64,000 bases of DNA from contig NZ_JABWQX020000010.1 of assembly GCF_014268655.2 (NCBI RefSeq), positions 4,611 through 68,610 on the forward strand, written 5' to 3'. Position numbers and translations under genes: made by a program. Below are positions 1-8,972 of this stretch, one piece after another. Within the stretch, counting starts at the first letter, position 1. Every line of letters starts with the position of its first letter. The DNA comes from Pseudomonas marvdashtae (GTDB lineage Bacteria; Pseudomonadota; Gammaproteobacteria; Pseudomonadales; Pseudomonadaceae). The notes under the pieces were generated by a model, which was not told the origin of the DNA, did no database searches, and worked only from the letters and a program-made list of their open reading frames with translations.

Positions 1-317
1 TGGAAAGCGGCAAGTACGACGTCGCCATCAACCACATAGCAATGACCCCGGAACTGGCGGAACGTTTCGACACCAGCGCGACTTACAGCCAGCCGGATGC
101 ACAGTTGCTGGCCAGCAAGGATGAGCCGCAACGTCCGCTGGTCCTGGTCCAGTCATTCCAGCCGGAGGAAAAGCAGGGCCCGCCGCCCAGCCTGGTGATT
201 CCGTTCCAGAAGGGCAACCCGGCATTCAAGGCCAGCCTGGACAATGCCCTGAGTCGAATCAAGGGTGACGGGCGGCTGGAACAGTTGTCGCAGAAGTGGC
301 TGGTCAAGCCGGAGTGA
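1..317 (+). CDS. ABC transporter substrate-binding protein, family 3 (C-terminal part)
   Basis: The reading frame is open from base 3 at the left edge to the stop at 317, so only the last 104 or so residues are present and the start lies outside the window. The fragment has the closing part of a periplasmic amino-acid-type binding protein: a YDVAINHIAMTPE strand-helix stretch, then a final helix with the pattern DNALSRIKGDGRLEQLSQKW, which is the usual end of family 3 solute-binding proteins. Its ligand cannot be read from this fragment. It converges on the methyltransferase gene to its right. Confidence 0.75.
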   Translation, partial: ESGKYDVAINHIAMTPELAERFDTSATYSQPDAQLLASKDEPQRPLVLVQSFQPEEKQGPPPSLVIPFQKGNPAFKASLDNALSRIKGDGRLEQLSQKWLVKPE

Positions 318-352
318 TTTGGTTTGAGCGCTTTCCCTTGCGGGGGTAGTTC

Positions 353-979
353 TCAAGCTCTACGCCACACACTCGCCAGCCAAGGCTGCTGCTCTCGCGG
401 CAGCCCCGCCGGCCGGTAGTAGTGCTCCAGCTCGACGAAACCCGCCTCGGTGAGCAACGCCCGCCAGGCGTCGAGATCGTGATACGCCCCGAAGCGCTGG
501 CCGTTCCAGCCTTCCTGGTTTTCGCCCCGAGGATTTGAGCTGAACAACACGCCGCCGGGTTTGAGCGTGGCGTGCAATTGCTTGAGCACCCGAGGCAGTT
601 CCTGGACGGGAACATGAAACAGCACCGCGTTGGCGAAAATCCCGTCAAAGCGTTCGGCTGGCAGGTCGAGCTGCAAGAAGTCCTGGCGCCACACATCACA
701 TCCGCTGTCCTGGCGCGCCATCCGGGCAAATTCTTCTGAGCCGTCGAGGCCGACCGCAACATGACCCATGGCGGTGAACGTGCGCAGATCCCGTCCCGGA
801 CCGCAGCCGAAGTCCAGGATATGAAACGGCGCCTGGCCTTGGATATGTCTCAGCAAGGCGTCGATGTTCTGGCTGACATCGTGGTCGCGTGTGCCTTGGC
901 GAAAATCTTCTGCCACCTCGTTGTAGTGACCCAGGGTCGTGGCGGTGATGGTGCGCAGGTCGTCGGGTGTGTGTTTCAT
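353..979 (-). CDS. Class I SAM-dependent methyltransferase
   Basis: A 208-residue protein starting at MKHTPDDLR; a longer reading to 1051 adds an arginine/proline-rich stretch that looks non-coding. Residues 40-60 hold the SAM-binding motif I, ILDFGCGPGRDLRTF, followed by a VGLDGSEEFARMAR motif and an FDGIFANAVLFHVP motif, as in small Methyltransf_11/25 enzymes. The substrate is not evident. It is monocistronic, facing a substrate-binding protein gene on the left and separated by about 100 bases from the end of metI. Confidence 0.8.
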   Translation of the reverse strand: MKHTPDDLRTITATTLGHYNEVAEDFRQGTRDHDVSQNIDALLRHIQGQAPFHILDFGCGPGRDLRTFTAMGHVAVGLDGSEEFARMARQDSGCDVWRQDFLQLDLPAERFDGIFANAVLFHVPVQELPRVLKQLHATLKPGGVLFSSNPRGENQEGWNGQRFGAYHDLDAWRALLTEAGFVELEHYYRPAGLPREQQPWLASVWRRA

Positions 980-1078
980 GATCACGGCTTGGGTGGGGAG
1001 CGTTGGTCGACTATACCGCAAGCAGGCTTGCGGCTTAATCGGCACCGGCATGCAGGCTCGCTCCCGTGATGCCGCGTT

Positions 1079-1723
1079 TCAGCGTTTGTTCAGGCCTTGC
1101 GCCAAACGGTCGCCACCCAACTGGATCACCGCCACCAGCGCTACCAACAACACGATCACCGTGAGCATCACCTGGCTGTCGAAACGCTGGTAGCCGTAAC
1201 GGTAGGCAATATCGCCCAGCCCTCCGGCGCCGATTGCCCCGGCCATGGCGGATGAGTTGATCATGGTCACCAGCGTGATGGTAAAACCGCCAACGATACC
1301 TGGCAGCGCTTCGGGCAGCAGCACGTGCCAGACGATGTGCCAGCGCCGGCAGCCCATGGCCTGCGCGGCTTCGATCAGGCCATGGTCGACCTCCCGCAGA
1401 CTGACTTCGGCGATCCGGGCGAAGAACGGCGTGGCGGCAATGGTCAGTGGCACCACTGCGGCCCACACGCCGTAGGTGGTGCCGACGATCAACCGGGTGA
1501 ACGGAATCAGTGCCACCATCAGGATCAGGAAAGGTATCGAGCGAAACAGGTTCACGAACGCGCCCAGGGCTCTGTTCACGGCGGGCGCTTCATAGATTCC
1601 GCCCTTGCCACTGGTGACCAGGATCACCGCCAACGGAATGCCCGCCAGCAAAGCGATCAACGACGACACACCGACCATCAGGAACGTGTCGATAAAACCC
1701 TGCAATAACCGATCAAGCCACAT
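1079..1723 (-). CDS. metI: MetI-type ABC transporter permease
   Basis: A 214-residue inner-membrane permease with five hydrophobic segments and the EAA loop in the form [18 protein letters not shown], typical of the D-/L-methionine uptake permease MetI. The start at 1723 overlaps the end of metN by 11 bases, so translation is probably coupled. It is the last gene of the sfnB-sfnB-monooxygenase-metQ-metN-metI operon, so the imported compound may be an organosulfur compound that the oxidoreductases then process rather than methionine itself; that is inference from context. Confidence 0.9.
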   Translation of the reverse strand: MWLDRLLQGFIDTFLMVGVSSLIALLAGIPLAVILVTSGKGGIYEAPAVNRALGAFVNLFRSIPFLILMVALIPFTRLIVGTTYGVWAAVVPLTIAATPFFARIAEVSLREVDHGLIEAAQAMGCRRWHIVWHVLLPEALPGIVGGFTITLVTMINSSAMAGAIGAGGLGDIAYRYGYQRFDSQVMLTVIVLLVALVAVIQLGGDRLAQGLNKR

Positions 1724-2837
1724 ATCCCAGCACCTCCACGTGTTGCGCCCAGGCGCCTGCCCGTTGGCGCAGTTCTTCCGCGCCCCATGAGGAGCCGCTC
1801 ACCGCCAGCAATAATTGCCCGAGCCCATGGCCCTGGATCCGTTCAATGCCGCCATGCAGCAGCCGCACCCGTCCGCCGAGGGCATTGAACAACGCCGCGA
1901 GGTCCGGTTCATCACGGCTTGTCCCGGTGAATTGCAGGCGCAGCACCGTGGCGGCAACCGCCGACGCCGGTTGTGGCTGCAAGCGGTTCTGCAACTCCTC
2001 AGGCAGCGCGTGCTGCAGCGGCGCCAGCAGCGTCCGGCTGACGTCGTGCTGCGGGGTGCCGAAGACTTCCCAAACCGGCCCTTGCTCGACGATTCGCCCC
2101 TGTTCGAGCACCACCACTCGGTCGCAGACTTCCCGGATCACCGCCATTTCATGGGTAATCAGAACAATCGTCAGGCCCAGCCGCTGGTTGATCTGGCGCA
2201 GCAAGCCGAGGATCGATTGAGTCGTCTCCGGATCCAGCGCCGAAGTGGCCTCGTCACACAGAAGGATCTCTGGATCGTGGACCAGCGCCCGGGCGATCCC
2301 GACTCGCTGCTTCTGCCCGCCCGAGAGCTGCGCCGGATAAGCCCCGTGCTTGCCCTGCAATCCCACCAGTTCGAGCAGCTCGCGGACTTTTTGTTGCCGT
2401 TGTTCCTTGGGCACGCCGGCCACTTTCAGCGGCAGCTCCACGTTCTGCCACACCGTCTTGGCCGACATCAGGTTGAAGTGCTGGAAGATCATGCCGATGC
2501 GTCGGCGCAGCGCCACCAGGCGATCCTCATCGAACTCGCCAATGTCCACCTGATCGATCAGCACGCGCCCGCTGGTGGGTTGTTCGAGCCGGTTGATGGT
2601 GCGGATCAACGATGACTTGCCAGCGCCGCTGCGGCCGATGATCCCGAACACCTCGCCGTGCTGGATCGCCAGGTCGATGCCCTGCAGCGCATCGACCGGT
2701 CCCTGGGCACCCGTGTAAGTCTTGCCCAGGCCGATGAAACGCACGTGGGCGCGATTGAGCTGCGGGTGCAGTTCAGTGTGCTCGGCAGTGCGCGGCTTGG
2801 GTGTTTGCTGTTTGAGCAGAGCGTTGACGGCGTTCAT
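1713..2837 (-). CDS. metN: MetN-type ABC transporter ATP-binding protein
   Basis: A 374-residue ATPase that energises uptake through MetI. Visible are Walker A ([12 protein letters not shown]), the Q-loop, the signature [15 protein letters not shown], Walker B ([13 protein letters not shown]) and the H-loop ([10 protein letters not shown]), then a C-terminal NIL-type regulatory domain from about residue 260, as in methionine transporters. The start at 2837 is preferred because the metQ stop lies two bases upstream; a start at 2852 would overlap metQ. About 25 extra residues precede the canonical beginning of the ATPase domain. Confidence 0.92.
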   Translation of the reverse strand: MNAVNALLKQQTPKPRTAEHTELHPQLNRAHVRFIGLGKTYTGAQGPVDALQGIDLAIQHGEVFGIIGRSGAGKSSLIRTINRLEQPTSGRVLIDQVDIGEFDEDRLVALRRRIGMIFQHFNLMSAKTVWQNVELPLKVAGVPKEQRQQKVRELLELVGLQGKHGAYPAQLSGGQKQRVGIARALVHDPEILLCDEATSALDPETTQSILGLLRQINQRLGLTIVLITHEMAVIREVCDRVVVLEQGRIVEQGPVWEVFGTPQHDVSRTLLAPLQHALPEELQNRLQPQPASAVAATVLRLQFTGTSRDEPDLAALFNALGGRVRLLHGGIERIQGHGLGQLLLAVSGSSWGAEELRQRAGAWAQHVEVLGYVA

Positions 2838-2839
2838 GA

Positions 2840-3649
2840 TCAGCTTTCCCAACCGGCTTGATAGAGCTTGCCGTGGGCCTTGTCCAGGGCCGCGCGCACG
2901 GCGGGGGAGTGCTGGTAGATGTCGACGAACTTGATCAGCCGAGGATCGTTTTTGTTCTTGGGTTGGATCACGAACTGGATCACATATTCCTTGTGGTCGA
3001 GGCCGTCGAACAGCAGGGCGGACGTGGCATCGAAGGTGTTTGCCAACCGGATGTAGGCCGGATAGCCCTGCACCAGGTCGGCATCTTCATAGGCGCGCAC
3101 CAGTTGCACGGCCTCGACTTGCAGAATCTTGAGCTTCTTGGGGTTGGCGATGATGTCGTCTTCGGTGGCCTTGTAGCCCACGTCCGGCTTGAGCTGGATC
3201 AGCCCGGCCTTGGCCAGCAGTTGCAAGCCGCGCCCGCTGTTGATCGGGTCGTTGGCAATGGCAATGCTCGCGCCCTCGGGCAGCTCGTCGAAGCTTTTGT
3301 AGCGTTTCGAATAGAGCCCCACGTTGTTGATGATCCCCGGCGCGAACGGCACCAGATCGAATCCGGCGGCGGCCTTGGCGTTTTCCAGGAAAGGGATGTG
3401 CTGGAAGTAATTCACGTCGATGTCGCCGGAAGCGAGGCTGACGTTGGGTGCGATCCAGTCGCTGAACTCCACCAGTTCGACCTTCAGGCCTTGTTTGCCC
3501 GCCTCTTCGACAGCGGCCTCCAGCGGGATGGCGAAGGCGGCGGTGGTGCCAATTTTCAACGGAGCATCAGCCGCAAAGAGAGCTGAGCTGAACAGGCCGA
3601 GGGCCAGGGCCAGTGCTTTGAATGGCAGGGTCAGGAGGTGCTTGGTCAT
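2840..3649 (-). CDS. metQ: MetQ-type substrate-binding protein
   Basis: A 269-residue NlpA/MetQ-family binding protein. The start [10 protein letters not shown] gives a clean signal peptide ending in [10 protein letters not shown], without the lipobox cysteine of classical MetQ, so it is probably soluble in the periplasm. The core starts [20 protein letters not shown] and ends with the [13 protein letters not shown] helix of the family. It sits 21 bases after the flavin monooxygenase gene and two bases before metN. A longer start at 3667 would put extra polar residues before the signal peptide. Confidence 0.88.
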   Translation of the reverse strand: MTKHLLTLPFKALALALGLFSSALFAADAPLKIGTTAAFAIPLEAAVEEAGKQGLKVELVEFSDWIAPNVSLASGDIDVNYFQHIPFLENAKAAAGFDLVPFAPGIINNVGLYSKRYKSFDELPEGASIAIANDPINSGRGLQLLAKAGLIQLKPDVGYKATEDDIIANPKKLKILQVEAVQLVRAYEDADLVQGYPAYIRLANTFDATSALLFDGLDHKEYVIQFVIQPKNKNDPRLIKFVDIYQHSPAVRAALDKAHGKLYQAGWES

Positions 3650-3670
3650 GTCGGTTGTTCCAGTCATTGA

Positions 3671-5032
3671 TTAAGAGTGCCGGTAGGTGGAGCCGGTGTG
3701 TTGTTCGGGCAATCGGGCGCCTCCCTGAAAGAGCTTTGCGCGCAGCGTGCCGTCGTCGTATTCGGTCTTGTACGAGCCGCGTCGCTGCAGCTCGGGAATC
3801 ACCAGGTCAATGAAGTCCACATAGCTCTCGGGCGTGACGATTCGGGTCAGGTTGAAGCCGTCGAGGCCGGTCTCGGCGATCCACGATTCCAGCTCGTCGG
3901 CCACCTGCGCGGGCGAACCGACCACGGTGATGTAGCGACCGCCCAAGGCGTGTTGCTCCAGCAGTTTGCGTCGGGTCCAGTCGTTGTTCTGCAGGGTCTT
4001 GGTAGCGGACTGGATGGCATTGCTCTTGACGTACTGGATCGGTTCGTCCAACGCGTACTCGGAAAAATCGATGCCCGTCGACGCGCAAAAGTGCGCGACG
4101 CCGGCCTCGGCGCTGGCATAGCTCAAGTACTCGGCATGTTTGGCCCAGGCGGCGGCTTCGGTCTGCCCGACGATCACGTTCAGGCCCATGAACACCTTGA
4201 TGTCCTCGGGATGTCGCCCAGCCGCGACGGCGCTGGTGCGGACTTTGTCGACTTGGGCCTTGGTCGCGGCTTTGTTCTGGCCGCTGATGAACACGCACTC
4301 GGCATGGCGCCCGGCGAACTGCAAGCCGCGCTCGGAACTGCCGGCCTGGAACAGCACCGGTGTGCGTTGCGGGGACGGTTCGCAGAGGTGATAGCCCTCG
4401 ACCTGATAGAACTCACCCCGGTGGCTGACCTTGTGCACTTTCTCCGGCTGGGCGTAGATCCGTTGCTGGCGATTATTGATCACCGCGTCGTCTTCCCAGC
4501 TGCCTTCCCACAATTTGTAAAGCACCTGCAGGTATTCGTCGGCCTGGTCGTAGCGACGGTCGTGCTCGACCTGGGCGGCCAGGCCCATGGCCTTGGCGGC
4601 GCTGTCCAGGTAACCGGTGACGATGTTCCAGCCAACCCGGCCGCGAGTCAGGTGGTCCAGTGTGCTCATGCGTCGGGCGAACAGATAGGGCGGTTCATAG
4701 GTGAGGTTCGCGGTGAGGCCGAAGCCCAGGTTCTTCGTAACCGCTGCCATCGCCGAGACCAGCAGCAACGGGTCGTTGACTGGCGACTGGATCGACTCTT
4801 TGAGCGTGATATCCACCGATTGCTGATAGACGTCGTAGACCCCGACGATGTCGGCGATGAACAGCCCGTCGAACAATCCGCGCTCGAGCAACTGCGCGAG
4901 CCCGGTCCAGTATTCAATCGTATTGAATTGGGTAGACGTGTCCTGGGGGTGGGTCCACAGGCCGTGATTGATATGCCCGATGCAGTTCATATTGAACGCG
5001 TTGAGCAGGATCTTCTTTTTGCCGTGGGCCAT
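3671..5032 (-). CDS. LLM-class flavin monooxygenase (NtaA/SnaA/SoxA/DszA family)
   Basis: A 453-residue member of the FMNH2-dependent two-component monooxygenases that includes nitrilotriacetate and dibenzothiophene-sulfone monooxygenases. Family marks include the N-terminal MNCIGHINHGLWTHP stretch, the LTANLTYEPPYLFARRMSTL segment, RVGWNIVTGYLDSAAKAMG (cofactor-site region) and VLFQAGSSERGLQFA. Its start codon overlaps the stop of the preceding sfnB-type gene by one base (TGATG). In context it probably oxidises a sulfur compound; the required flavin reductase is not encoded in this operon. Confidence 0.9.
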   Translation of the reverse strand: MAHGKKKILLNAFNMNCIGHINHGLWTHPQDTSTQFNTIEYWTGLAQLLERGLFDGLFIADIVGVYDVYQQSVDITLKESIQSPVNDPLLLVSAMAAVTKNLGFGLTANLTYEPPYLFARRMSTLDHLTRGRVGWNIVTGYLDSAAKAMGLAAQVEHDRRYDQADEYLQVLYKLWEGSWEDDAVINNRQQRIYAQPEKVHKVSHRGEFYQVEGYHLCEPSPQRTPVLFQAGSSERGLQFAGRHAECVFISGQNKAATKAQVDKVRTSAVAAGRHPEDIKVFMGLNVIVGQTEAAAWAKHAEYLSYASAEAGVAHFCASTGIDFSEYALDEPIQYVKSNAIQSATKTLQNNDWTRRKLLEQHALGGRYITVVGSPAQVADELESWIAETGLDGFNLTRIVTPESYVDFIDLVIPELQRRGSYKTEYDDGTLRAKLFQGGARLPEQHTGSTYRHS

Positions 5033-6225
5033 CAGATGGTCCCTCGCAGCGGCGGGTTTTCATCGTTGAGGTAGAAATTGCCGACCGCGTGGTATTTCCA
5101 GCGCACCGGGTCGTGCAAGGTGTGCACCCGAGCGTTGCGCCAGTGGCGATCCAGGCCGTGTTCGGCGAGGGTCGCCTGGCTGCCGGCCAGTTCGAACAGC
5201 GTGCTGCCGGCGGACAGCGAGATTTCGGTGCTGATGGCCCGGGCTTCGGCCACCGCGATCGAGGCTGCCGCCACCGTTTCGGCGTTCGTATCGGCCTGGG
5301 CCAGGTCGAGAAATTCACCGGCGCGTTCCAGCAGGGCTTCGGCGGCATGCAGGCGAATGCTCAGTTGGCCGAAGCTCTTGAGGGTGTGCGGGTCCTGGGT
5401 GGCGACGTCGCTGGTGGCGTCGATCCACGGGCGGGTTTTGTTGCGGACAAAATGCATGGCGTCTTCATAGGCGGCGCGGGCAATGCCGGTGTCGATGGCC
5501 GCATGGAGAATCTGCGCCAGCGGGCCTACCGGTGTAGGGCGTTCGAAGGCGCTCTGGAACGGCACGACGTCTGCGGCGGCGACCTGTACATCTTCAAACA
5601 CCACCGAGCCGCTGCCCGTGGTGCGCTGGCCGAAACCGCTCCAGTCGTCGATCACGGTCAGGCCTTTGCTGTTGCGCGGGACGAATGCCAATTGCTGCAC
5701 GCCGTGCTCATCCACCACCGAGGTCGGAATGCGCTGCGCATAGATCGCCCCGGTGGCGTAGAACTTGCGACCATTGATCCGGTAGCCTTCACCGTCGCGA
5801 CGCAATTGCGTGGTGCGGTCGTGGGCGGTCTTGGTTCCGAGCTCCGCCAACGCATTGCCAAAACGTTGGCCGGCCAGGACTTCGGCATACAGGCGTTGTT
5901 TTTGCGCTTCGCTGCCGTTTACCCGCAACACCTCCAGCGCATAGAAATGGTTTTGCGGGATCTGCCCAAGCGAGCCGTCAGCCTGGGCGATCAGTGCAAT
6001 GACCTTGGCCAGCGTGACGTTGGATACGCCCGCACCGCCGTGGGCCTTGGGCACGCTGATGCCCCACAGGCCGGAGCGGGAGAAAGCCTCCAATTCCGGG
6101 TATGGCAGGCGACGTTCGCGGTCGCGCAGGGCGCTGTCGCGCTTGAAGTCATCGGCCAGGTCGCTGGCCACGATCAGGGCTTGTTCATCGCTGGTGATTA
6201 CCGCGACGTGTTGGGAAAGCGTCAT
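5032..6225 (-). CDS. SfnB-family sulfur acquisition oxidoreductase (copy 1)
   Basis: A 397-residue flavoprotein of the acyl-CoA dehydrogenase fold, close to SfnB/DszC-type enzymes. Visible are a FARSGLWGISVP-like N-terminal helical part (here FSRSGLWGISVP), the RFGNALAELGTK and INGRKFYATGA segments of the middle beta domain, and a C-terminal helix with HWRNARVHTLHDPVRWKYH. It is paralogous to the gene just upstream and the two have nearly the same C-terminal 40 residues. It is second in the operon, 23 bases after copy 2, and overlaps the monooxygenase gene. The substrate is unknown. Confidence 0.87.
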   Translation of the reverse strand: MTLSQHVAVITSDEQALIVASDLADDFKRDSALRDRERRLPYPELEAFSRSGLWGISVPKAHGGAGVSNVTLAKVIALIAQADGSLGQIPQNHFYALEVLRVNGSEAQKQRLYAEVLAGQRFGNALAELGTKTAHDRTTQLRRDGEGYRINGRKFYATGAIYAQRIPTSVVDEHGVQQLAFVPRNSKGLTVIDDWSGFGQRTTGSGSVVFEDVQVAAADVVPFQSAFERPTPVGPLAQILHAAIDTGIARAAYEDAMHFVRNKTRPWIDATSDVATQDPHTLKSFGQLSIRLHAAEALLERAGEFLDLAQADTNAETVAAASIAVAEARAISTEISLSAGSTLFELAGSQATLAEHGLDRHWRNARVHTLHDPVRWKYHAVGNFYLNDENPPLRGTI

Positions 6226-6248
6226 GTGCTGCTCCAGAGGTCGGGTCG

Positions 6249-7499
6249 TCAGATCCAGGAATGTCGGGCCGGCAAGGTGCCGTTCAGGCGATAGTCGCCG
6301 ACTGCGTGATACTTCCAGCGCACCGGGTCGTGCAGGGTGTGGACCCGCGCGTTGCGCCAGTGGCGATCGAGATTGAATTCGGCAAGGGTGGCGCGGCTGC
6401 CGGCCAGCTCGAAGAGTTTTTCGCTGGCGTGCAGGGCGACCTCAGTCGCCAGCACCTTGGCTTCGGCCACGGCTATCGACGCGTGGGCGGCGGACTGAGC
6501 GGTAATCGGCGCGGTGTTGACCTGGTCCAGTACCTGCCCAGCCTTGCGCAGCAACGCTTCGGCGGCGTGCAGTTCGATCTTCAACCGGCCGACGTCGGCG
6601 ATGACATAAAGATCATCGCTGGCGCGCTCGACCTTGGCGTCGATCCACGGCCGGGCGCGTTCGCGAACGAAGGCGATCGCATCATCAATCGCGCCCCGGG
6701 CGATACCTACGTCGATAGCGGCCTGGATCAGTTGGGAGAACGCGCCTTGTTCATTCGGCGTGTCGTTGATGCGCCAGTTGGCCAGCACCAGCTCGGCATC
6801 GACCCGCACATTGTTCAGCAGCACGGTGCCGCTGGCCGTGGTCCGCTGGCCGAAGCCCGACCAGTCATCGACAATCCGCAGACCTGGTGTACCGCGTCGA
6901 ACGAACGCCAATACCTGGCGACCCTCGTCGTCCAATGCCTTGACCGCGACCCAATGGGCGAACAGCGCGCCAGTGGAGTAGAACTTCTGCCCATTGATGA
7001 CAAAGCCGTCACCGTCGCCGGTGATCCGCGCCTTGAGTTCCAGGGTGTTGCGAGTGCCACGCTCCGGCCCGGCGTTGCCGATGCGCCAGCCTTCGAGCAC
7101 GCTCTGGAGGAGAATTTTTTTCTGCCGTTCGGTGCCTGTGGCGAGAATTAGCTGGAGCACGCCGAACTGGTTCTGGGGAATTTGACCGAGGGCCGGGTCA
7201 GCCGTGGAAATGATCGCGAACACCTCGGCGACGGTGACGGCGGAAACTTGCGGACCGCCATATTCGCGAGGAACGGCAATGCTGCCGAGCCCGCTGCGGG
7301 TGAACTGTTCGATTTCTGACCAGGGAAGTTTACGCTGCTGGTCGCGACGCGCGGCCTGCTGTCGGGCGACCTGTGCCAGTTCATGGGCGGCCTTGATGGC
7401 TTCGGCGTCGGTGCGCAGGACCTGTGCCGGCAATAACAAGGGAGCAATGTCTTGGTCGCTCTGGACCTTTGCTTGCGCCAGATCGGACATCACAGCCAC
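6249..7499 (-). CDS. SfnB-family sulfur acquisition oxidoreductase (copy 2)
   Basis: A 416-residue acyl-CoA-dehydrogenase-fold flavoprotein and first gene of the sulfur operon. It shares with copy 1 the GNAGPERGTRNT segment, FVINGQKFYSTGALFAHW, DDWSGFGQRTTASG and the terminal HWRNARVHTLHDPVRWKYH. The N-terminus is about 20 residues longer than copy 1. The start at 7499 (MAVMSDLAQ) may in fact be the second Met at 7490. The promoter should lie in the AT-rich stretch to its right, which shares a motif with the tau promoter. Confidence 0.87.
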   Translation of the reverse strand: MAVMSDLAQAKVQSDQDIAPLLLPAQVLRTDAEAIKAAHELAQVARQQAARRDQQRKLPWSEIEQFTRSGLGSIAVPREYGGPQVSAVTVAEVFAIISTADPALGQIPQNQFGVLQLILATGTERQKKILLQSVLEGWRIGNAGPERGTRNTLELKARITGDGDGFVINGQKFYSTGALFAHWVAVKALDDEGRQVLAFVRRGTPGLRIVDDWSGFGQRTTASGTVLLNNVRVDAELVLANWRINDTPNEQGAFSQLIQAAIDVGIARGAIDDAIAFVRERARPWIDAKVERASDDLYVIADVGRLKIELHAAEALLRKAGQVLDQVNTAPITAQSAAHASIAVAEAKVLATEVALHASEKLFELAGSRATLAEFNLDRHWRNARVHTLHDPVRWKYHAVGDYRLNGTLPARHSWI

Positions 7500-7657
7500 T
7501 CCGTGGCTGCATGCAGTGCCTTGGCGCCCTGCACTGGGGTGATTGTGTTCCGTACCATACCCACCTCACATCTCAAGAAAACACCGCGATGAATGCGGTG
7601 AACAAAAATCAAGAATGTCCGGTGGTCCGGTTCATATACCCTAAACGCGTATAAAAA

Positions 7658-7675
7658 GTTTTTGAACTAACTTTT
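7658..7675 (-). promoter_or_regulatory. AT-rich motif upstream of the sfnB-type operon, shared with tauA
   Basis: The plus-strand reading GTTTTTGAACTAACTTTT lies about 160 bases upstream of the first SfnB-type gene. A near copy, CTTTTTCGAATTAGCTTAT, lies about 77 bases upstream of tauA, in the same orientation relative to its gene. Both are in AT-rich spacers ahead of sulfur-starvation-type operons, so a common activator site (CysB- or SfnR-like) is a reasonable guess, not shown here. Confidence 0.3.
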
Positions 7676-7735
7676 AAGAATATCTATAGGTTGGTTTTAA
7701 ATCGAAGGTGTACGCCCCTTGGGCGAAGCGGTTTC

Positions 7736-7765
7736 TGTGGCGAGGAAGCAAAAGTCCTCGCCACA
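7736..7765. repeat. REP-type hairpin
   Basis: Perfect 11-base arms TGTGGCGAGGA and TCCTCGCCACA around an 8-base loop. The arms carry the GTGGCGAGG core of the other REP elements in this window. It sits just past the stop of the Ig-like protein gene. A run of A follows on the plus strand, so it lacks the T-tract of a terminator on that strand. Confidence 0.8.
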
Positions 7766-7782
7766 AAAAACGAGCGTCACCA

Positions 7783-8550
7783 TTATTTTCGGTGATGCGA
7801 TTCGGCGACCATGAGCGGTTCTTTCGCAGGATGCTTCGGATAGGGGTTGGCGCAACCGATTTTCAAAGTCCGTGGTGGCGCCCAGTGGGAGTTGTTGCCG
7901 ACCCGGTCGATGATGCAATAGGTCACTTCCAGACGCAGGTCTTCACCTGCTTCCATGATGACTTCCGGCGGCACCCAGACGTGAACCGGCATTCCCACCT
8001 CGCCAGGCTTTATGGGTGGCAGATCCATGCGTACGTCGCCCCAACGCAGGGTGATCGCATCGCTGGCCGCCATGTTCAGGTAGGGCTCGATGGTCAACGG
8101 CACGCCGCGTTTGATCTGATTGGGATTCACGCCTTGGCGGCGGATGGTGTCCGGGATACGCACCGGCGCCAGGCTCTGGTTCTCGTCGCCGAGCAAGGAT
8201 GAAGGCCGCCCCCCGGGGCAATCGAGCTTGACCTGCACCTGTTGCGTTGCTGACAGCGACGGCCCTCGTCCAATTTGCATGATCCGATAGTGGATGCGCG
8301 AGGTGCCGTTGACGATGAAGCTCTCCGGGACGCGCAAACTGACGCTGCCATGCATATCTGCCTCTGACAGCAGGCGCGAGCCAACATAGCAGTTGTCCCA
8401 GAACAGTTCGATCAGGTCGCCTGGGTCCATGCCTGGGTAAGGGGCAATGACGACTTCCAGATGCTCGGCGCTGGTGATGTTGATGCCGGTACGTTGGCCG
8501 CTGGCCAAGGTGGGCGCGGCCAACTCAGGGAAATTCGACATACTTGTCAT
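7783..8550 (-). CDS. Two-repeat Ig-like protein of unknown function
   Basis: A 255-residue protein with a good ribosome binding site (AAGGAG seven bases before the ATG at 8550) and no signal peptide or membrane segment. It contains two related modules of about 85 residues. The first runs from about 30, with VVIAPYPGMDPGDLIELFWD, VSLRVPESFI and a YRIMQIG strand. The second runs from about 150, with LTIEPYLNMAASDAITLRWG, VHVWVPPEVI and TYCIIDRVGN. Each module looks like the beta-sandwich repeats strung together in giant pseudomonad surface or toxin-like proteins, here as a free-standing pair. No enzymatic motif is visible. Neighbours give no clear functional link. Confidence 0.75.
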   Translation of the reverse strand: MTSMSNFPELAAPTLASGQRTGINITSAEHLEVVIAPYPGMDPGDLIELFWDNCYVGSRLLSEADMHGSVSLRVPESFIVNGTSRIHYRIMQIGRGPSLSATQQVQVKLDCPGGRPSSLLGDENQSLAPVRIPDTIRRQGVNPNQIKRGVPLTIEPYLNMAASDAITLRWGDVRMDLPPIKPGEVGMPVHVWVPPEVIMEAGEDLRLEVTYCIIDRVGNNSHWAPPRTLKIGCANPYPKHPAKEPLMVAESHHRK

Positions 8551-8671
8551 GGTGTTCTCCTTGATGTCTAAAACGAACTATGTTCCCGAAAGTTCAAAGA
8601 CGCTGATAGTCGCGACACTTTGTGATACGTTACTACCGAAAATAAATAACGCGTGATGCTTGTTCATTCTA

Positions 8672-8699
8672 GATATAGGTTTGACAGTTTCACTGTCAA
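8672..8699 (-). promoter_or_regulatory. Sigma-70-type promoter with overlapping palindrome
   Basis: Read on the minus strand there is a consensus -35 box TTGACA (8699-8694), a 16-base spacer and a -10-like TATATC (8677-8672), about 120 bases ahead of the Ig-like protein start. The -35 box is one end of a palindrome, TTGACAGT-TTC-ACTGTCAA (8681-8699), with perfect 8-base arms. A dimeric regulator binding there would block RNA polymerase. Regulator unknown. Confidence 0.5.
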
Positions 8700-8972
8700 T
8701 AGCGACGATTGCCTAATATTTGATTAAGCAAGTCTTCAGAAATGTCCTACGCATCGGAGTTATTAATGCGCGGCGTCGAGCGCACTTTTCCTCGGAATGT
8801 CGCGCTCGTTGCCGCCAGGACAGGCGCCTTTGGGCTGGCGTCGGTGGAGAGATCAAAGGAAGTAGAGCGTGCCCAAAGTCGGTCTGTTCGTTATTGGGGT
8901 AGCGGAGGAGAGATGACGATTGAAAGTTATTTTTGATGCGGTGGTTTTGGCTTTTTAAAGTTGGACTTGTTT

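Noticed and set aside
7736..7765. Hairpin after the Ig-like gene as a terminator
   Set aside because: The T-tract is on the wrong side for the minus-strand transcript; the sequence is better explained as a REP unit.
8742..8936. 64-codon open frame in the gap between the Ig-like gene and the cystine operon
   Set aside because: No ribosome binding site, low-complexity composition with no family features, and alternative overlapping frames of the same length; looks like chance.
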